NCBI GenBank assembly: GCA_003550325.1
Contig: QKWP01000046.1
Coordinates: 466,771-530,770 of the forward strand
Reading direction: 5' to 3'
From: Gigaspora rosea
Lineage: Eukaryota; Glomeromycota; Glomeromycetes; Diversisporales; Gigasporaceae
DNA length: 64,000 bases
This document shows, piece by piece, positions 46,525 through 59,771 of the stretch. The position numbers and the translations under genes were made by a program. How positions within the stretch are numbered: position 1 is the first letter of the stretch; every line of letters starts with the position of its first letter. The notes beneath the pieces were generated by a model. That model made no database searches and was not told the DNA's origin. It worked only from the letters and a program-made list of their open reading frames with translations.

Positions 46525-47215
46525 ATTGGCTGGTGTAAATCAATTGCCCGGTAACTTATTTATACACTTTAAAGTACTTTTCGAGAACGTGACGTTTCAC
46601 TAATAAAAAATCATCACAAAGGCCATTCTAACTTCGAAATAGCGTTAGTGTTTACTGTGCAAAATAATCTCTAAATCATCTCACTCCTTGCATACCTTGC
46701 TTAGAGAACAAAATATATATGACGCCTATTGGACCATGTGAAATTACACTATAGAGTGAAGGTAACTGGAATGTTTTCGTCCAAAACTACTTTATTACGT
46801 TAGATTTAAATAAGTTTCTATTGCAAACATTTCATTTGAATAAGTTCAAGCCTTTTGATAGTAGAAGACTCGGTTTAATGATTAAATTTGGTCGGTTTTT
46901 ATAGTGTACTTGGGCTTGACAACCGTAAATTAGAGTTTAGTTTTTATCTTGTAGATTCTTTATGGGTTAAAGTTAATCGTAATAAATATCCATTTTACGC
47001 GTATTTATCAATTCTCTAAATGTATGTGATAAATTTTCTTGTGTGTATTTATGAGTTAATAAGCTTTTTTTTATGGAGTTTTTCGTTTTCAAATAGTATT
47101 AGAACACTATTAGAACGATATATAAATTTATTAAAAATTATGTAGTTTGATTGGTTAATTATCACAGGAAATCACGGATAGGTCTACAAAAATTAATCAA
47201 TCATATGAATGTCTT
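46525..47215. repeat. Dispersed segment, uninterrupted copy
   Basis: Aligns with 32506-32933 joined to 37198-37600. It serves as the empty site for the SINE insertion there. It contains GTTTCACTAATAAAAAATCATC, CATCTCACTCC and TATTAGAACGATA landmarks. Confidence 0.7.
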
Positions 47216-48444
47216 TCTATGAGCGCAAATACAGAAATAAAACTAATATCGATCAATTAGAGATTTTTCTAGAAAATTCTTGCAAGGTTAACTCTACCCC
47301 GAATATGATTTTACATATAATATGGAAGAGTAGAGCTGCAGTGGATGCGCTTTAAGGGACCCCTAAGTTTAGATATGATCTTCGCAAAATTTTTTTAAAT
47401 AAAAATCCACGGTCATAAAAATTTGTACAATGAGCTTGGTGTTTCATAAGATTTAACAAAAATCTCAATTTTGATTTGGGGACCCGGAATCCTATTTTCA
47501 AAGGCAAAGAGCCCATATATCTGAATTATAACAGTTCGCTAAAAATACTATTGGTATGCAACGCTTTTATTTTCATTTGTTAATACGTCAATAAGCTTAA
47601 ATACACTAATAACTGCAAATCACTGGTTATGAAATTTTAATCACCAAGCAAAAAAATCATATTCTGATTTTTATACTAAAAAATAACAGATTCGTACTTT
47701 TCATTTATTGCGGTTTGCAAAATTATGTGAAATTTACTGATCATTATAAAAAAAAATCTATGATTCTGATTTCCGATTTCCGATTTCTTTAACGTTACTT
47801 CTGATAACGCGACCAATATTTATATTAGGTTAGCTGCGCGACGGAGTCGCGCTAAAACCAGGAATGTGATGAAACTGTTACCTTGCTCAACTGGTTATCA
47901 ATCATCTTTCAGGCGTAAAATCTTTACTATACGCTTCTCTTATCTTTATTCGTTACAGTCAAAAGACTGACTTTTGCTCTTTCTATTTATATTAATTCTG
48001 TGATTAAATATATTGTGTAGCACTTATAATTCTCTAATTTAACTTTTTTCATTGAAACAACGTCCATGCCCGCTATTTCGAGAATTTTAAGATAAATTTA
48101 AATTTAATTCTAACGTCAATGACTAGAATTAATTTGTCTGTGAAATCTGATGTCATTGAAATAACTGCCAATAAAACAAACTTGTTTGTGAATAAATCGA
48201 TTGTAAAATAATCTTACCTGTAATTAAATTCTCTGCGAACTAAGTTGTCCGTGAAGTAATTTTTGGTGAGTTGATGCTACTGAATAGAATATTAAGTAAA
48301 AACTCAAAATCGAAATAGATTACAATAAATACAATTTGAATCTTAAGGCAGTCTGATAGCGATAGAGAATATTTTACCCGATTTCGTTCCACTATATGAT
48401 ACATATTACTGCGTTCTCAGAATAACACAAACACCAAATCTGGT
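47216..48444. other. No gene seen
   Basis: Unassigned AT-rich DNA with short inverted repeats, for example around GCGCGACGGAGTCGCGC (47837-47853). No frame has recognisable features. Confidence 0.4.
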
Positions 48445-48835
48445 GTTATGATCAGTTGGGAGAGCATGATGAAATTGGGCCGGTTTAGTTCGATCGTGAA
48501 CAAATTGTGATTAAGGTTAAATGGTTTAAAATGATAACTAACTTATAATTATGGGTATAAGGGTCCACATTATTAATATGAATCAATACATTGGATTACT
48601 ATCTACAACCCTACTTGTTCTTCTCCATAAACCCTTATATATTTTTAATTCGTATGGGAGCTTTAATCACTATCCAAACAGGTGATCAAATATCCAAACG
48701 AGTATTTGATCAGTCGTCTGGAGATTTGATTACCGTTTGACCCGTTTGGGGCTTTGATCACCCATTTGGAGATTCAATCACAATAAGAAATAAATAACGA
48801 TAAAGTAACAATACTAACTAAAAATAGAAAACGTT
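48445..48835. repeat. Dispersed repeat, copy 2 (possible LTR, fossil)
   Basis: Begins TGTTATGATCAGTTGGGAG and aligns with 38944-39300 to the shared end AATAAGAAATAAATAACGAT. It appears degraded relative to copy 1. Confidence 0.5.
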
Positions 48836-51480
48836 GATTATAAAAAACCGGTATGCAACAGTAGAAGTATGTTACACCAGCACAGAACATTGACATGTGA
48901 AATGATAGCTTTTTAACGCCCAACCAAATATAAGATTTTGCGAATGACATTCTAGATGGCAGGTAACCATACACCCGTCAATTTGCATGACTACGTTTCT
49001 GGTATTATCAAATAATCTGGACGGCAAAAATTCCGACCAAATATTTACGAAAAATGGAAAAGTCTACAACTTTGTATGGACTTCTAACAAAATGACTGGA
49101 ATTGCAAAAAAGATCATAATCAACTTTGCAATAATAAAACCCTAACCACGTATTCATACACATAAAGCCTTAACACACTAAGAAATTAGGCGCTCAAATT
49201 ACCGTTCAGCAGCATTTAAGATGGTCCACGCGATGATAGATACGTGAAAATTAAGCATCAAGACGGTCCATGCGATGATAGACAGGTGAAAATTAAGCAC
49301 CAAGTGATATATAGTATTACGTGGACCAATCAGATCCAAGATTTCGTGGAGTAACGACATTTCGTTTGCCGTATAACCACACTACGTGATATTCATCACT
49401 CCGTTCCTGGTATAAAGACTTACGTATATATATATATTTATATAATATACATATATTTTAAAAAAACAAAAAAACTTTTCTAACGATCAAACATTATATA
49501 AAGTATCTTTTGTGCAACATTAACATCTAAAACTTATTGAAATTTCATGATTCTTACAGTCTAATCAAAAAAGAGCAAGTAAAATACGAAAAAAGATGAG
49601 CTGAATTACAAAGCGTTTTTGAAGGGGTAGTTAATTTAAGAGATAAACCAGATGTGTAATAAACAAATTAATTTGCTAGAATTATGTAACAATTGTTTAA
49701 TCACGACAGTAATGTGTCGATTTGTAACAACGGTAAATCATGAATCAACCAAATATTGAAAGGTTACAGCAGAATGAATGGAATAAGGGTATTTTTCACC
49801 CCTTTACACTCCTGCTGATCAGTATGATATAGATGAGCAGGTTAGCAAAAATACAGGCTGATTTTTAAGACCTGCACCATACTTTATAATCGGCTATAAT
49901 TCTAACACTAACACTAATATATATAATACCAGATCAGTATAGTGCAGATTTTAAAAATTCGGGGTGTGCTGTACCGATATGCTCATATAATATTGATTTG
50001 CGAAAATACTAATCGATACCATACTGGTACCATACTGTAACTTCCCACTAGTAAGCTTGCGGGTGTTTGCGGGTTAAATACAGCGTTCACGGAAACGGAG
50101 CACATGACATGATATCATGAAATAGCTAGATCCGGATCATGGTTAACAATTCATTAGAAGGTAAGTGATCGATTTAATGTTGATGCGAAAGAGGTACCTT
50201 ATTTAAAGGTAGTTGAAGTGGGAATAATAATAAATAGAATTAAGAGAATAAAATGATGGATTAAGAGAAGTAGCGATATTTCAGATAACTACAACGATTT
50301 GCAAGAATGACGAATTCCTTAAGGACGAAAAAGAAGAATATTATAATATAACGAAGGAATAAAAATATATTATAATGTATCAGGTAAGTAACAAAGATAT
50401 TAAATACTATATTATAAATAAAATTTATAACACTTGAATTATTTAAAGACATCGAAGTCTGAAAGAAACTTTTATTAAAGCAAAAATTTTAGCTTTATAT
50501 ATATTTTAATTTATTAGACTATTGCACTAAATCGTTTTAGTTCCCCTCAATTCCTTCAGTATTTCCCACAATTTCGCTCTCCATATTGTTCGCAATTTTT
50601 CTCACAATATTGTGCACAATATTGTTTACAACATTGTTCACGAAATTCACATGCTATCGCATAATACAATAAATAGACAAATAAATAATTAATTAAATCT
50701 ATAAGCCCACATTTCACGTCACAAACCTGTGACATCAGGTAATCAAAGACTTAATTGATTATGTTTTTATATAAGTGAGATTAATTCAATCTCTCTTTCC
50801 TAACGGGCTATACTAAAAGGAGTTCAAATCACGAATTATAAAGTCATAACTAAAGACACGACTTTAACTTAGAATAATGAATATTCTTCAGGTATACTAT
50901 AAAATTCTGGTAATTTGTACAGAAAATTTTTTACAGTAAATCATAATCGGTAAGTTTTTTGTAAAAAATTTTACAGTAAATTGTGATAGAAACCACAAAT
51001 GTTAATTCCAATACGAACCATATTATATTGTGTTATGAAAACCAAATCTATGTGTGGTATCATACAAAATTCTAATAAGACAGATTTTTAAATGATTTTC
51101 TGAATTAACTTATCTAGAGTTCCAATCCAGATAGCATTTATCTGAATAATTATCGGGTGATACCCACTCGGGTCAAATCACTCAACTAAAAAAAAACAAA
51201 TTAATTTGTTAAAGAACTTCCTACACTAAATTCGATCTCTTAAACAGATCCCTCATGCAGTAAAAAAGGCCTTATATCGGCCTTAAAATTTCTTAAATAA
51301 TTATAAATTTGTAAATTTTTATGTACATGCTAAATAAAGCGGCATAAGCGCACCTTATATATTAAGGTAAAAAAAAAAATAAAAAAAAAATTCTATCTTA
51401 ATCTTTTGATATACAAAATTAATTATATTTGAATAGCTCATTGCATTTGTCTGACACATTTTTGTTAATTTATTAAATTC
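48836..51480. other. No gene supported; small repeats
   Basis: 49208-49300 is a two-copy tandem repeat around GGTCCACGCGATGATAGATACG. 49790-50060 contains GATCAGTATGATATAGATGAGC-like inverted stretches, perhaps a degraded MITE. 50920-51010 holds the AAAAAATTTTACAGTAAATT core of the satellite seen at 540. Nothing is recognised at 50100-50880 or 51010-51480. Confidence 0.4.
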
Positions 51481-52120
51481 GAAATTGGCATTTCACCGGG
51501 GTGTGGTACGGGTGTGTTTGGAATCTGTGGAATGGCATAGTCAGAGTGGTACGTATAGAGCTGTTGACGGAATATCACGGTAAAAAATAGTACGGGGGAG
51601 GTGGCACGTTATGACACGTCATACGTAATGGCACTTTCATTTCATGGAATGATACTGTTGAAGGTGGTACGTGTTGGCTCATTTTCATGAAGAGCGAAAG
51701 ATCAATATACGATTTTTTTTAAAAAAATTGTGATATCTCATAATTTCACTAATGAAACTGCTCTGGGTATCTTAACAAAAAAAATTCCTTGCAAAATTTT
51801 GATACATGAGCAGTTGTTAGTTTGCTTATATTGTATTGATTGTTGATATAAATTTATGTAATCTATTGTATGTATATATTTTTTTTATCACACGTTAATT
51901 CATGTTAATTACCTGGCCAAATCCCGTGCCTTTTGGACTAGTAAAGTGTTGCAAAACCCGAGTCATTAACGGTCTATTTGGTACGGGCATACGGTCCACC
52001 ACGTGCCAAAAATCTGTGCCAATCCAAGCCTCCTACGTACCAAATACGGGTTTAATCTGTGCTACCAAAACCGGTGCCTTTACTCCCCAACCTGTATCTT
52101 TACGGTCCATTTTTCTTATA
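51481..52120. other. GC-richer stretch with GGTACG motifs, unassigned
   Basis: 51495-51690 repeats GTGGTACG and GGCACGTTATGACACG. 51980-52100 has the opposite-strand motifs CACGTGCC and GTACCAAA. This suggests an inverted-repeat transposon about 600 bp long whose exact ends I could not define. Confidence 0.35.
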
Positions 52121-52123
52121 GAG

Positions 52124-52739
52124 ATAGAATCCGGATTCAATAATTGAATTCGAATTTATCCAGATTCGGATTATCATCTGGATACACAAAGTAGGATCTG
52201 AATTTAATCAGATGGCCCTTAAAGAATATGATCGAAGCACTAAATAACATCCTTATTTTCACTATGGTAATATGCCGGACCTGGACAGGTTCGCGAACTT
52301 CAAACCAGACCCGGACTGAACCCATAATCATGTTTGAGTCCGGTTCGGGTTCGGTACTTTAGGTTCGGGTCTGAGTCCANTGTGCTCATATAGAATCCGA
52401 ATTCAATAATTGAATTCGAATTTATCCAGATTCGGATTATCATCCGGATACACAAAGTAGGATCCGAATTTAATCAGATGGCCCTTAAAGAATATGATCG
52501 AAGCACTAAATAACATCCTTATTTTCACTATGTTCATATGCCGGACCCGGACAGGTTCGCGAACTTCAAACCGGACCCGGACTGAACCCATAATCATGTT
52601 TGAGTCCGGTTCGGGTTCGGTACTTTAGGTTCGGGTCTGAGTCCAGGTTTGAAATTTTTGAAATTTATGGTTTGAGTCCGGGTTCGAGTCTGGGTTCGGC
52701 CGGATCCAGACTGGACCGGACCCGGACTTCGGAGCCCTA
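52124..52739. repeat. 266-bp tandem duplication joined at an N, with a transposon right end
   Basis: 52124-52379 and 52390-52645 are about 97% alike. Position 52380 is an N, the only ambiguous base in the window. Both copies carry GGACCCGGACTGAACCC-type motif clusters. The right border GGAGCCCTA at 52739 resembles the hAT-like ends GGAGCACTA (37107) and GGAACACTA (10196), while the left end is not visible. Confidence 0.65.
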
Positions 52740-52999
52740 ATGAATATATATCCATATCATTGTTCAATATACATTACATATGCATGTGTTGTCATCTTGT
52801 GCTGTTAGAATTACCATAACCCTTCTATGAATTGGAAAAATAAAAACCATTACCCACCTTAAAAAAAAGGATTCTTGTAAAAATCAGCATAGTAAACATT
52901 AAAAAAGTTGAACGGAAACCATCCTTCTGCATTTCATGTTACAGAAGAACCGTGATCATACTAGTATATATCATTTGCACACACATGTATAGGACATAT

Positions 53000-53339
53000 G
53001 GGGGCTTTGCAGTAGAAAGGGCAGATGTGACCCCAAAATGGAAAAATGTATTTTTATTAAATTCTGGTAAATTTCAATGTGATCAACATTTTTCAATTAT
53101 AAATGAAAGTCAATTTGCATAATAAAAAATCAAGATATGTAATATAAAAAGAAAGTTGCGCAAGGTCGAAGCCAAGCACATCACGAGATTACCTGTTAGT
53201 CACATGCTATATTTAACCAATCAAAATCGTGAATTTGAATTAACCCGGATCAGTCCAAAAATCAAAACAAAGTAATTAAATTCAATTATCTCAAAATTAT
53301 ATATATTGACACATTCGCCCTTTCTACTGCAAAGGCCCC
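53000..53339. mobile_element. MITE with GGGGGCTTTGCAGTAGAAAGGGC ends
   Basis: The left GGGGGCTTTGCAGTAGAAAG pairs with the right CTTTCTACTGCAAAGGCCCC. The flanks are CATAT and ATATA. A separate direct repeat AAAAAGTTGAA-(C/T)...CATTTCATGT lies just outside, at 52913 and 53479. Confidence 0.65.
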
Positions 53340-53686
53340 ATATATAATTTTCCTATGATAACAATTTTTCACACATATGCACAATAAGGCAATTACACAT
53401 ATCATAACAATACCTACTAAAATAAAAAAAATATAATAAACATAGTGCTTTCCAGAATACAAAAAAATATAGCGCTCCAAAAAGTTGAATAAAACTATCC
53501 CTCCACATTTCATGTGATTGTACTGGTAATATAAACTTTTATTATATGCTGAAATCTTACAACTACTACTATATTAAGTAAATTTTTATTAAGCTAATAG
53601 CTTAAGTTAATTAATTGAAAGTTGTAGCGCTCACTGAGATGCAGCTAATGGTAGTTAGATTATTCAAATTGGCACAGTATACACTA

Positions 53687-54626
53687 AGGAGAGTGCCATT
53701 TATTATCTGATTTTTAGGGTGGGGAGAGGGTCAGAAAATTATCAGGTCCTAATAGCAGATAACTTTTGATTGGCTAAAATTATTAAAATTTTTAAAGATT
53801 CTTAAACTTTAACATTAAATAACTTTTGAACCAATGATCCATTTTGGATGATTTTACTACCAAAATGTTCATCTCAATGAGATAATTCGACGGGTCTAAA
53901 ATTATTAAAATCCAATCACAGGATCCCATGATTATTATAGATTTGTCTGCTTTAATTATACTATTTTCATATACATTAAAAATTATTACTGGTGGTATTA
54001 AAGATTTTATAAACTTTAATATTAAATAACTCTTGAACCAGTGGTCCATTTTGGGTAATTATACTACCAAAATGTTCTTTCAATGAGACGATTCTAATGA
54101 ACCTAAAATCATTAAATTTTGACCACAGAATTCAGAGATCGTTATAGATTTGTGTTATTTTAATATAATCTATTAAAAATAATACAAATCTATAATGTTC
54201 TCTGGATACTGTGATCAGAATTTAACAATTTTATATTTATTAGAATTGTCTCATTGAGATGAGCATTTTGGTAGTAAAATAATCCAAAACGGATCACTGG
54301 TTCAAGAGTTATTTAATATTAAAGTTTATAAGATCTTTAATAATTATTTTTAATATATACGAAAATAATATAATTAAAGCAGACAAATCCATAATGATCT
54401 TGGGATCCTGTGATTGGATTTTGATGATTTAGGCTCATTGAAATCGTCTCATTAAGACAAACATTTTGGTAGTAAAATCATCCCAAATGGATCACTGGTT
54501 CAAAAGTTATTTAATATTAAATTTTAAAAATTTTTAAAAATTTGCAAAAAAACACGATATTTGACGACAGGTGGGGGAGGAGGTAGCCTCTTAGTAGCAA
54601 AAAATCAGATGATAAATGGCGCTCCT
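53687..54626. mobile_element. Composite palindrome, Harbinger-like ends, foldback inside foldback
   Basis: The outer ends AGGAGAGTGCCATTTATTATC and the complement of GATAAATGGCGCTCCT are flanked by CTA on both sides (53684-53686, 54627-54629). The arms are CCACTGGTCC-core sequence (CCATTTTGGATGATTTTACT). In the centre, at about 53998-54345, lies a second complete palindrome of the same core family. Confidence 0.75.
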
Positions 54627-54629
54627 CTA

Positions 54630-55242
54630 AAATATCACTAAAAAATAATTGGATAAAATATATAAATTCCATATAAACAAGGTTGTAAGATTTAAGCTTA
54701 TAATAAAAAACATAGTAAATTCCTCCAAATTCTAATATAAAAATTCTGCAGATCTTATTCAGATCAGCAATTACCGTAATTAAAATTTTACTAATCTAAT
54801 TTGAATTGAAGTAATAGTGCAAATAATAATTATTTAAGCCAAAAACCCTTGCCCAAATTCTTGTAATTGCTGAAAAACAAATTGCAATACGAAATCATAC
54901 TTTTGTAGAAAAACTGTCTTGCTCAAAAATTGCAAATAAGTTCGATGTGGACAATGCAAAACTTCTTATTTCCACTAGTAAATTTTAATATATTTTGTAT
55001 AAATTTTATTATTTCGATTAAATATACGTTGAATTAGCTTTTAAATTTAAAATATTTTTGTAGCTTTTTTTTTAATTTGTAAATTTTATGCTAATTGAAA
55101 ACTGACACATACTTAAGTACATATGTCAATGTTCAATTGAAAAACATGCATCAATATTACATGAATATTAGCTGAATTGTTTACTGTACTATGTTACATT
55201 ATATTTGTAAGTATAGAGATTTTAGAAAGCAATAGTTTTTTT
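54630..55242. other. No gene seen
   Basis: Plain AT-rich DNA without repeat ends that I can assign. Confidence 0.4.
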
Positions 55243-55650
55243 TGATTTTTAACAGCTACCCTACTTTGTTTAGTGCATTGAAAGTGTGTCAAGGGTATGT
55301 TGAATATAAGATGAGTTTGCATAAAGAGAGCATCTTCCTGCCTTGCAAATACAAAGTAAAATTTCTAATTATTGTCCAAAGCCTAGCAAGGACTCTATAG
55401 TAAAGCAATGGATATGATTTTTGTTCAAAGCATAGCGAGGACTCTATAGTACAGCAATGGACATGATTTTGTGTTGGATTCTAGTCATGTGTGCACATGT
55501 TAGCCAATCAGCTATAGAGATCAATGTGGATCAGCCTGATATTTATTCTTGGCTTTGGACACAATCTGTTTTTTTAGTATATATATTTTTTCCTTTGATT
55601 CTCAAGGCTCCTTTTGATGCACTAAACAAAGTAGGGGGTTGTTAAAAATA
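55243..55650. mobile_element. MITE with TTTTTAACARC-CTACTTTGTTTAGTGC ends
   Basis: TTTTTAACAGCTACCCTAC at the left and the complement of GTAGGGGGTTGTTAAAAA at the right. Both arms continue through TTTGTTTAGTGCAT. An internal 62-bp near-duplicate (around 55375 and 55437, GGACTCTATAGTA-AGCAATGGA) is seen. The 62-codon frame at 55457 is not supported as a gene. Confidence 0.65.
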
Positions 55651-56850
55651 AAAAAATACTACTGTTATTTTAAAAAGTAGGTGCAGCAGTATCAAGCATG
55701 AATGTTTGCCATTTATAACTAAATGCAAATAAAATAAAGTTAAATGGTAAATATTCACAAACTTGTATATTTAAAACAATAAATATTCTTTAAATTTAGT
55801 AACAGATAAAAGTTATTATAACTCTTATATTAAAAATTTACAATCTAATTTTGACAATCAAAAATTTCAATCAATATCATAGTGTAATATTTGTTTAATT
55901 ATGGTTATTTGTAAATTGACTAAATATGCTTTATTTTAAAATTTTTAAATTAATGAAGGTTTTTGGTAATTTATTATTTACAATTTAATTCTTCCTAAGT
56001 ATACTCTTTTATTTACAATTTTGGAGTTTTATTGATAAAATCTATATACAGTGTGGGCACTTAGAGACAGCAATAAAATAGCTAACTTTTAAAAGCTAAT
56101 CACTTATGATACAGAAAAGATACAAAAAAAAGAAGCCACTATTTTAAAGCTAAATCAATTTACTACAAAATAGCAACCTTTAATTTTTTTGAAAAATTAT
56201 TTGTTATCAAGTTATTAAAGGTTAAAATTTTGTGTTTTTTATATAAATGACCCAAAATGTGACATATAAAAAATTTTTTATTGAATATAAAGAATAGGTA
56301 TTTATAATTGCAAAACAATAATTTAAATATATTTTATAATCAACATTGACTTGTAATAAAAGTTGTAATATTGTAATAATATAAATTTATATAATTATTT
56401 TTTAGTCATACATCTTTTTTTTTAAGTAACCAATCAAATTACAGAAAATACAACCAATCAAAATTTAGAAAATTATAAAATATCAAAAATCAATCATTTG
56501 AATAATTTTAAAATTAATAAAATTTAAAATTCAAAATGGGACATTTCCATCTCTAAAGTGACCCCTACTATAGTACAGGAGGGTCATTTTTATAGCAGAG
56601 ATCCACATAGTAAAGTGTGAACTTATATAGGGTGTTTATTCACAGAGATATATAAATGGGCACGAATCGATTGCTGATGAGGCAATTCGATTCACCTGTG
56701 CTAATTTAACTAGATATATACTAGTGTAGGATAAAGTTTTGATTATTGCCTTACATCGAGTTGAAAGATTTTAAAAAGTTGAACAATATATTTGTAGGTT
56801 CGAAATACTGTATTAAATTAAGTGCAAATGTGATTTTTATTAACTAAAGT
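55651..56850. other. No gene; AT-rich repeats and the kelch 3' flank
   Basis: 56048-56640 starts TACAGTGTGGGCACTTAGAG, resembling the pogo-like MITE at 36170; its right end is unclear. 56690-56850 is the 3' flank of the kelch gene and is duplicated at 62745-62905. Confidence 0.4.
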
Positions 56851-56852
56851 AA

Positions 56853-58376
56853 TTACGAAAAGAGAATAACTAAATTTAATCTTTTCACTAAAAAATTAAA
56901 AATGGCACTAGCAAACATTATAAAAGAAAAGATACTGCCAACGATGACTCCAGCAAGAAAGTTAGTAGTTGGAGAATTTGTAGTAGTTGTAGTAGTTATA
57001 TTAGTTCTATTTGCTGCAAATTCAGTGGCCCATTTATAGGAATATTTCCGACTTATGTCTAACATAAATATTTTTGAAGAGTCACTAATATTACTAACAC
57101 CTTTTGAATATATAAAGGTTTGTTAAGTTTAAGTTATTTATAAGTAACGGTATGTAATAGCATAAAGAAAATTAAGATTTTACCAAAAGAAACAAACATA
57201 TAATTATCCACTAATGCTGCAGTATGACCAGCCATAGTCAAATCCACAATTGGGTTTGAAATGTTTCCCATTGATTATTGGAACGTAGCGATATTTAAGA
57301 TCCATAGATCACCGAGAGTTATTCCATAAATGCCACCGAAAATTATAATACGTCCGTCGAAGGCTTATAATTTAATTGATTAATACAAAAGATACTTTTA
57401 TACTTAAACATTTATTGAGAAACTTTTATGCTTAAAATATTTACTGATATTGTTAAATAACATACTTAATACTGCTGAAAAATAATTGCGAGGAGAAGGA
57501 AGTGGGCCCAATATAATCTAATATCGTATCGGTTTAAAATTTTTAGATGCTAAGAAATAATCAAAATTATATATTATTCATTTGTTACATACCTTACTTG
57601 TCCATGTATTAGATGTTGTATTATATAACGGTAACTACGGAACAGTCGATCAATAATAACTAAAATATCAATTTTATTAAAAAGATATAACTTACATTAT
57701 TCATTGGTATAAAATTACTTAAATTAAAACTATGTCCGCCAATATACAAAATATTTCCATCAGGCAAAGTTACCGCACAATAACCAGACATAGGAAAAGG
57801 TGCATTTGTTGCATTGCTGAAACTCCATGTTAATGTTAATGTATTAAATATCCAAAGGTCATTTATGCTATAAGTTGTATTAAAGAAGCCACTAAAAATT
57901 GCAATTAATCCATTATCAAAATTAGCACATGAAATTTCATATCTATTTGTGGGTACATTTCCAACAGATGTGATATTAATCCATTGTTGTTTATTTGTAT
58001 CAAACTGATTAACGAATGGTTGATTAGTACGAATGCCACCAAAAATAAAAATCATATCATTATTTTTTCCACCAATACACGCTGTAGTACCAGCTTTCAA
58101 AGGACCGCCAGTGTAAGTAAGGTCAACCCACGGTATCGAATCATTATCTGTTGTTGTAAATGGTTTAGAAACATCTAAATAAAAAAATTCATTCGTAACT
58201 GTAATATAAGAATAATTAATTTGTTTGAATCCACCACTAAAATAGAGTTTATTATCAATAAGGACAGATGAATGAAAAAACCTTCCATTTGGAATAAAAG
58301 CAGCAAAAATTAAAGTAAAATTTAGGAAAAGAGTGTAAATATAAAAATTAAACAGCTGCATAATTACAGTATGCAA
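56853..58376 (-). CDS. Kelch-repeat secreted or membrane protein with a premature stop
   Basis: Exons 58376-57696, 57634-57593, 57517-57466, 57363-57184 and 57100-56853 join in phase. The likely start is the second ATG (58361), giving the signal sequence MQLFNFYIYTLFLNFTLIFA. Kelch blades follow: GRFFHSSVLIDNKLYFSGG, MIFIFGGIRTN, GLIAIFSGFFN with DLWIFNT, DGNILYIGG, and DGRIIIFGG with GDLWILN. The last exon encodes a Thr-rich linker, one transmembrane helix (FLAGVIVGSIFSFIMFASAI) and a short basic tail. In exon 4 a TAA at 57277-57275 ends the frame after about 287 residues, before the anchor. At the aligned site the partial paralog has WW. Either this copy is dying or it makes a soluble beta-propeller. 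Such proteins are an expanded family in mycorrhizal fungi; ligands are unknown. Confidence 0.8.
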
Positions 58377-58467
58377 TGAGCTAAATTAAATTTTCGGAGT
58401 GAAAATATAAAATTAAGGCAGCATAATTACACAATGAGCAAAATTAAATATATAACTACAATTATTA

Positions 58468-58807
58468 TAAAACGCACTTATGGTCCCATAGGTAAATTAG
58501 ATTTGCAAATCTGTGTAACAAAACAAAAAATAAATTTTTACAAAGCAAAAAATAATTTTAATTACTTTAGGGTTAGGGTAAGGCCCGGGATTTTATCGGG
58601 GCGCTAGTATATACAAAATTTAGCATGGAATTTTTTTTATTAGAGCCCCAAAGGTGGCTTCATAAGCAAAATTTAGAGATATGAAAGTTTTTTTAAAAAA
58701 ATAAACAAAAAAACAAAATTTTTTGTTACACCTGATCTTAAATTTTGATTGGCTACTCTAATAGTTTTGTGTAACATGGTGTAAAACACCATAGGTGCGT
58801 TTTAGTA
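58468..58807. mobile_element. MITE with AAAACGCACYTATGG ends upstream of the kelch gene
   Basis: AAACGCACTTATGGTCCCATAG pairs with CACCATAGGTGCGTTT. The interior contains TTAGGGTTAGGGTAAGG. It lies about 100 bp upstream of the kelch start and could influence its promoter. Confidence 0.6.
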
Positions 58808-59035
58808 AAACTCTATAACTATTGATAATATATCTAAATAAAGATACTACATATAGACTCGTAATAAGATTTTGCCTATATGTGTAAATTTTTACAAATT
58901 AGTTAATTGTAAACTTCATCGTTGCTTATCTTGTATAATTTGACACCTGACCCGTGGCGGGAGCTTTGTATAAAGCTTTAGAATCTTAGTTAAAATCTGT
59001 AAATTCGCATTATATAATATTCATAAATATGCTGA

Positions 59036-59370
59036 GTTAGTTTGCATTGAATCGTCACAAAAAAATTCTGTTACTGAACATACTATTCCAGTATATGGTT
59101 AAGATTGAGTTGATTTGCATTAAAATTATGTTATTACAAAATTCTGCCACAGAATTCACACATTATTTCAGTATGGTTGAGCCAGTTTTTATTAGAATTA
59201 ATGTTATTTTTATCATGAGTTTTTATAAAAAATTCTATTAAAAATTTGTTCACTATACCAGTAATTGGGTTAGTTTGAATTAGTATAAGCTAACCTATAA
59301 AAAGTTTTTTACAAAGCTCATTGCTCCAATAACAGATAATATGCAGCTTAGTTTTATTAGTGAATGCCAA
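59036..59370. repeat. Tandem repeat, about 85-105-bp unit, four copies
   Basis: Units share GTTAGTTTGCATTGAAT-like starts, AAAAAATTCTGTTAC and CACTATTCCAGTATATGG. Related in sequence to the satellite at 540 and 3390. Confidence 0.6.
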
Positions 59371-59771
59371 TTTTTAGAATAAGTGTTGCAAAGAGAAAAC
59401 CTTATATTGCAAGTACAATATGAACAAAAAAAACTTATCGTAATGATTATATGGATTCAAAGGTATTGCCGTAGAATCTTTACCTGCTATGTCAATCATG
59501 AAAATTCTCATGGTTGTAAGTACTGTATTAACACCTTATAAAATCACATAAGACAGCACATCTCTATATACATATGGACATACTGTACGTACGGTGCAAA
59601 AATTCTAAAAACCACAATTACAGACAAAATATAAACAATGAAATATATACTTAAATTTATTGAAGTCGATAATTTAATTAATGTACAACTTGATTATGTA
59701 CGTACAATACGTTGTGAGACCGGAAACGTGACCTGAAATAGGCACGTGCCTTGTCTCCGGGTATCGATCTT

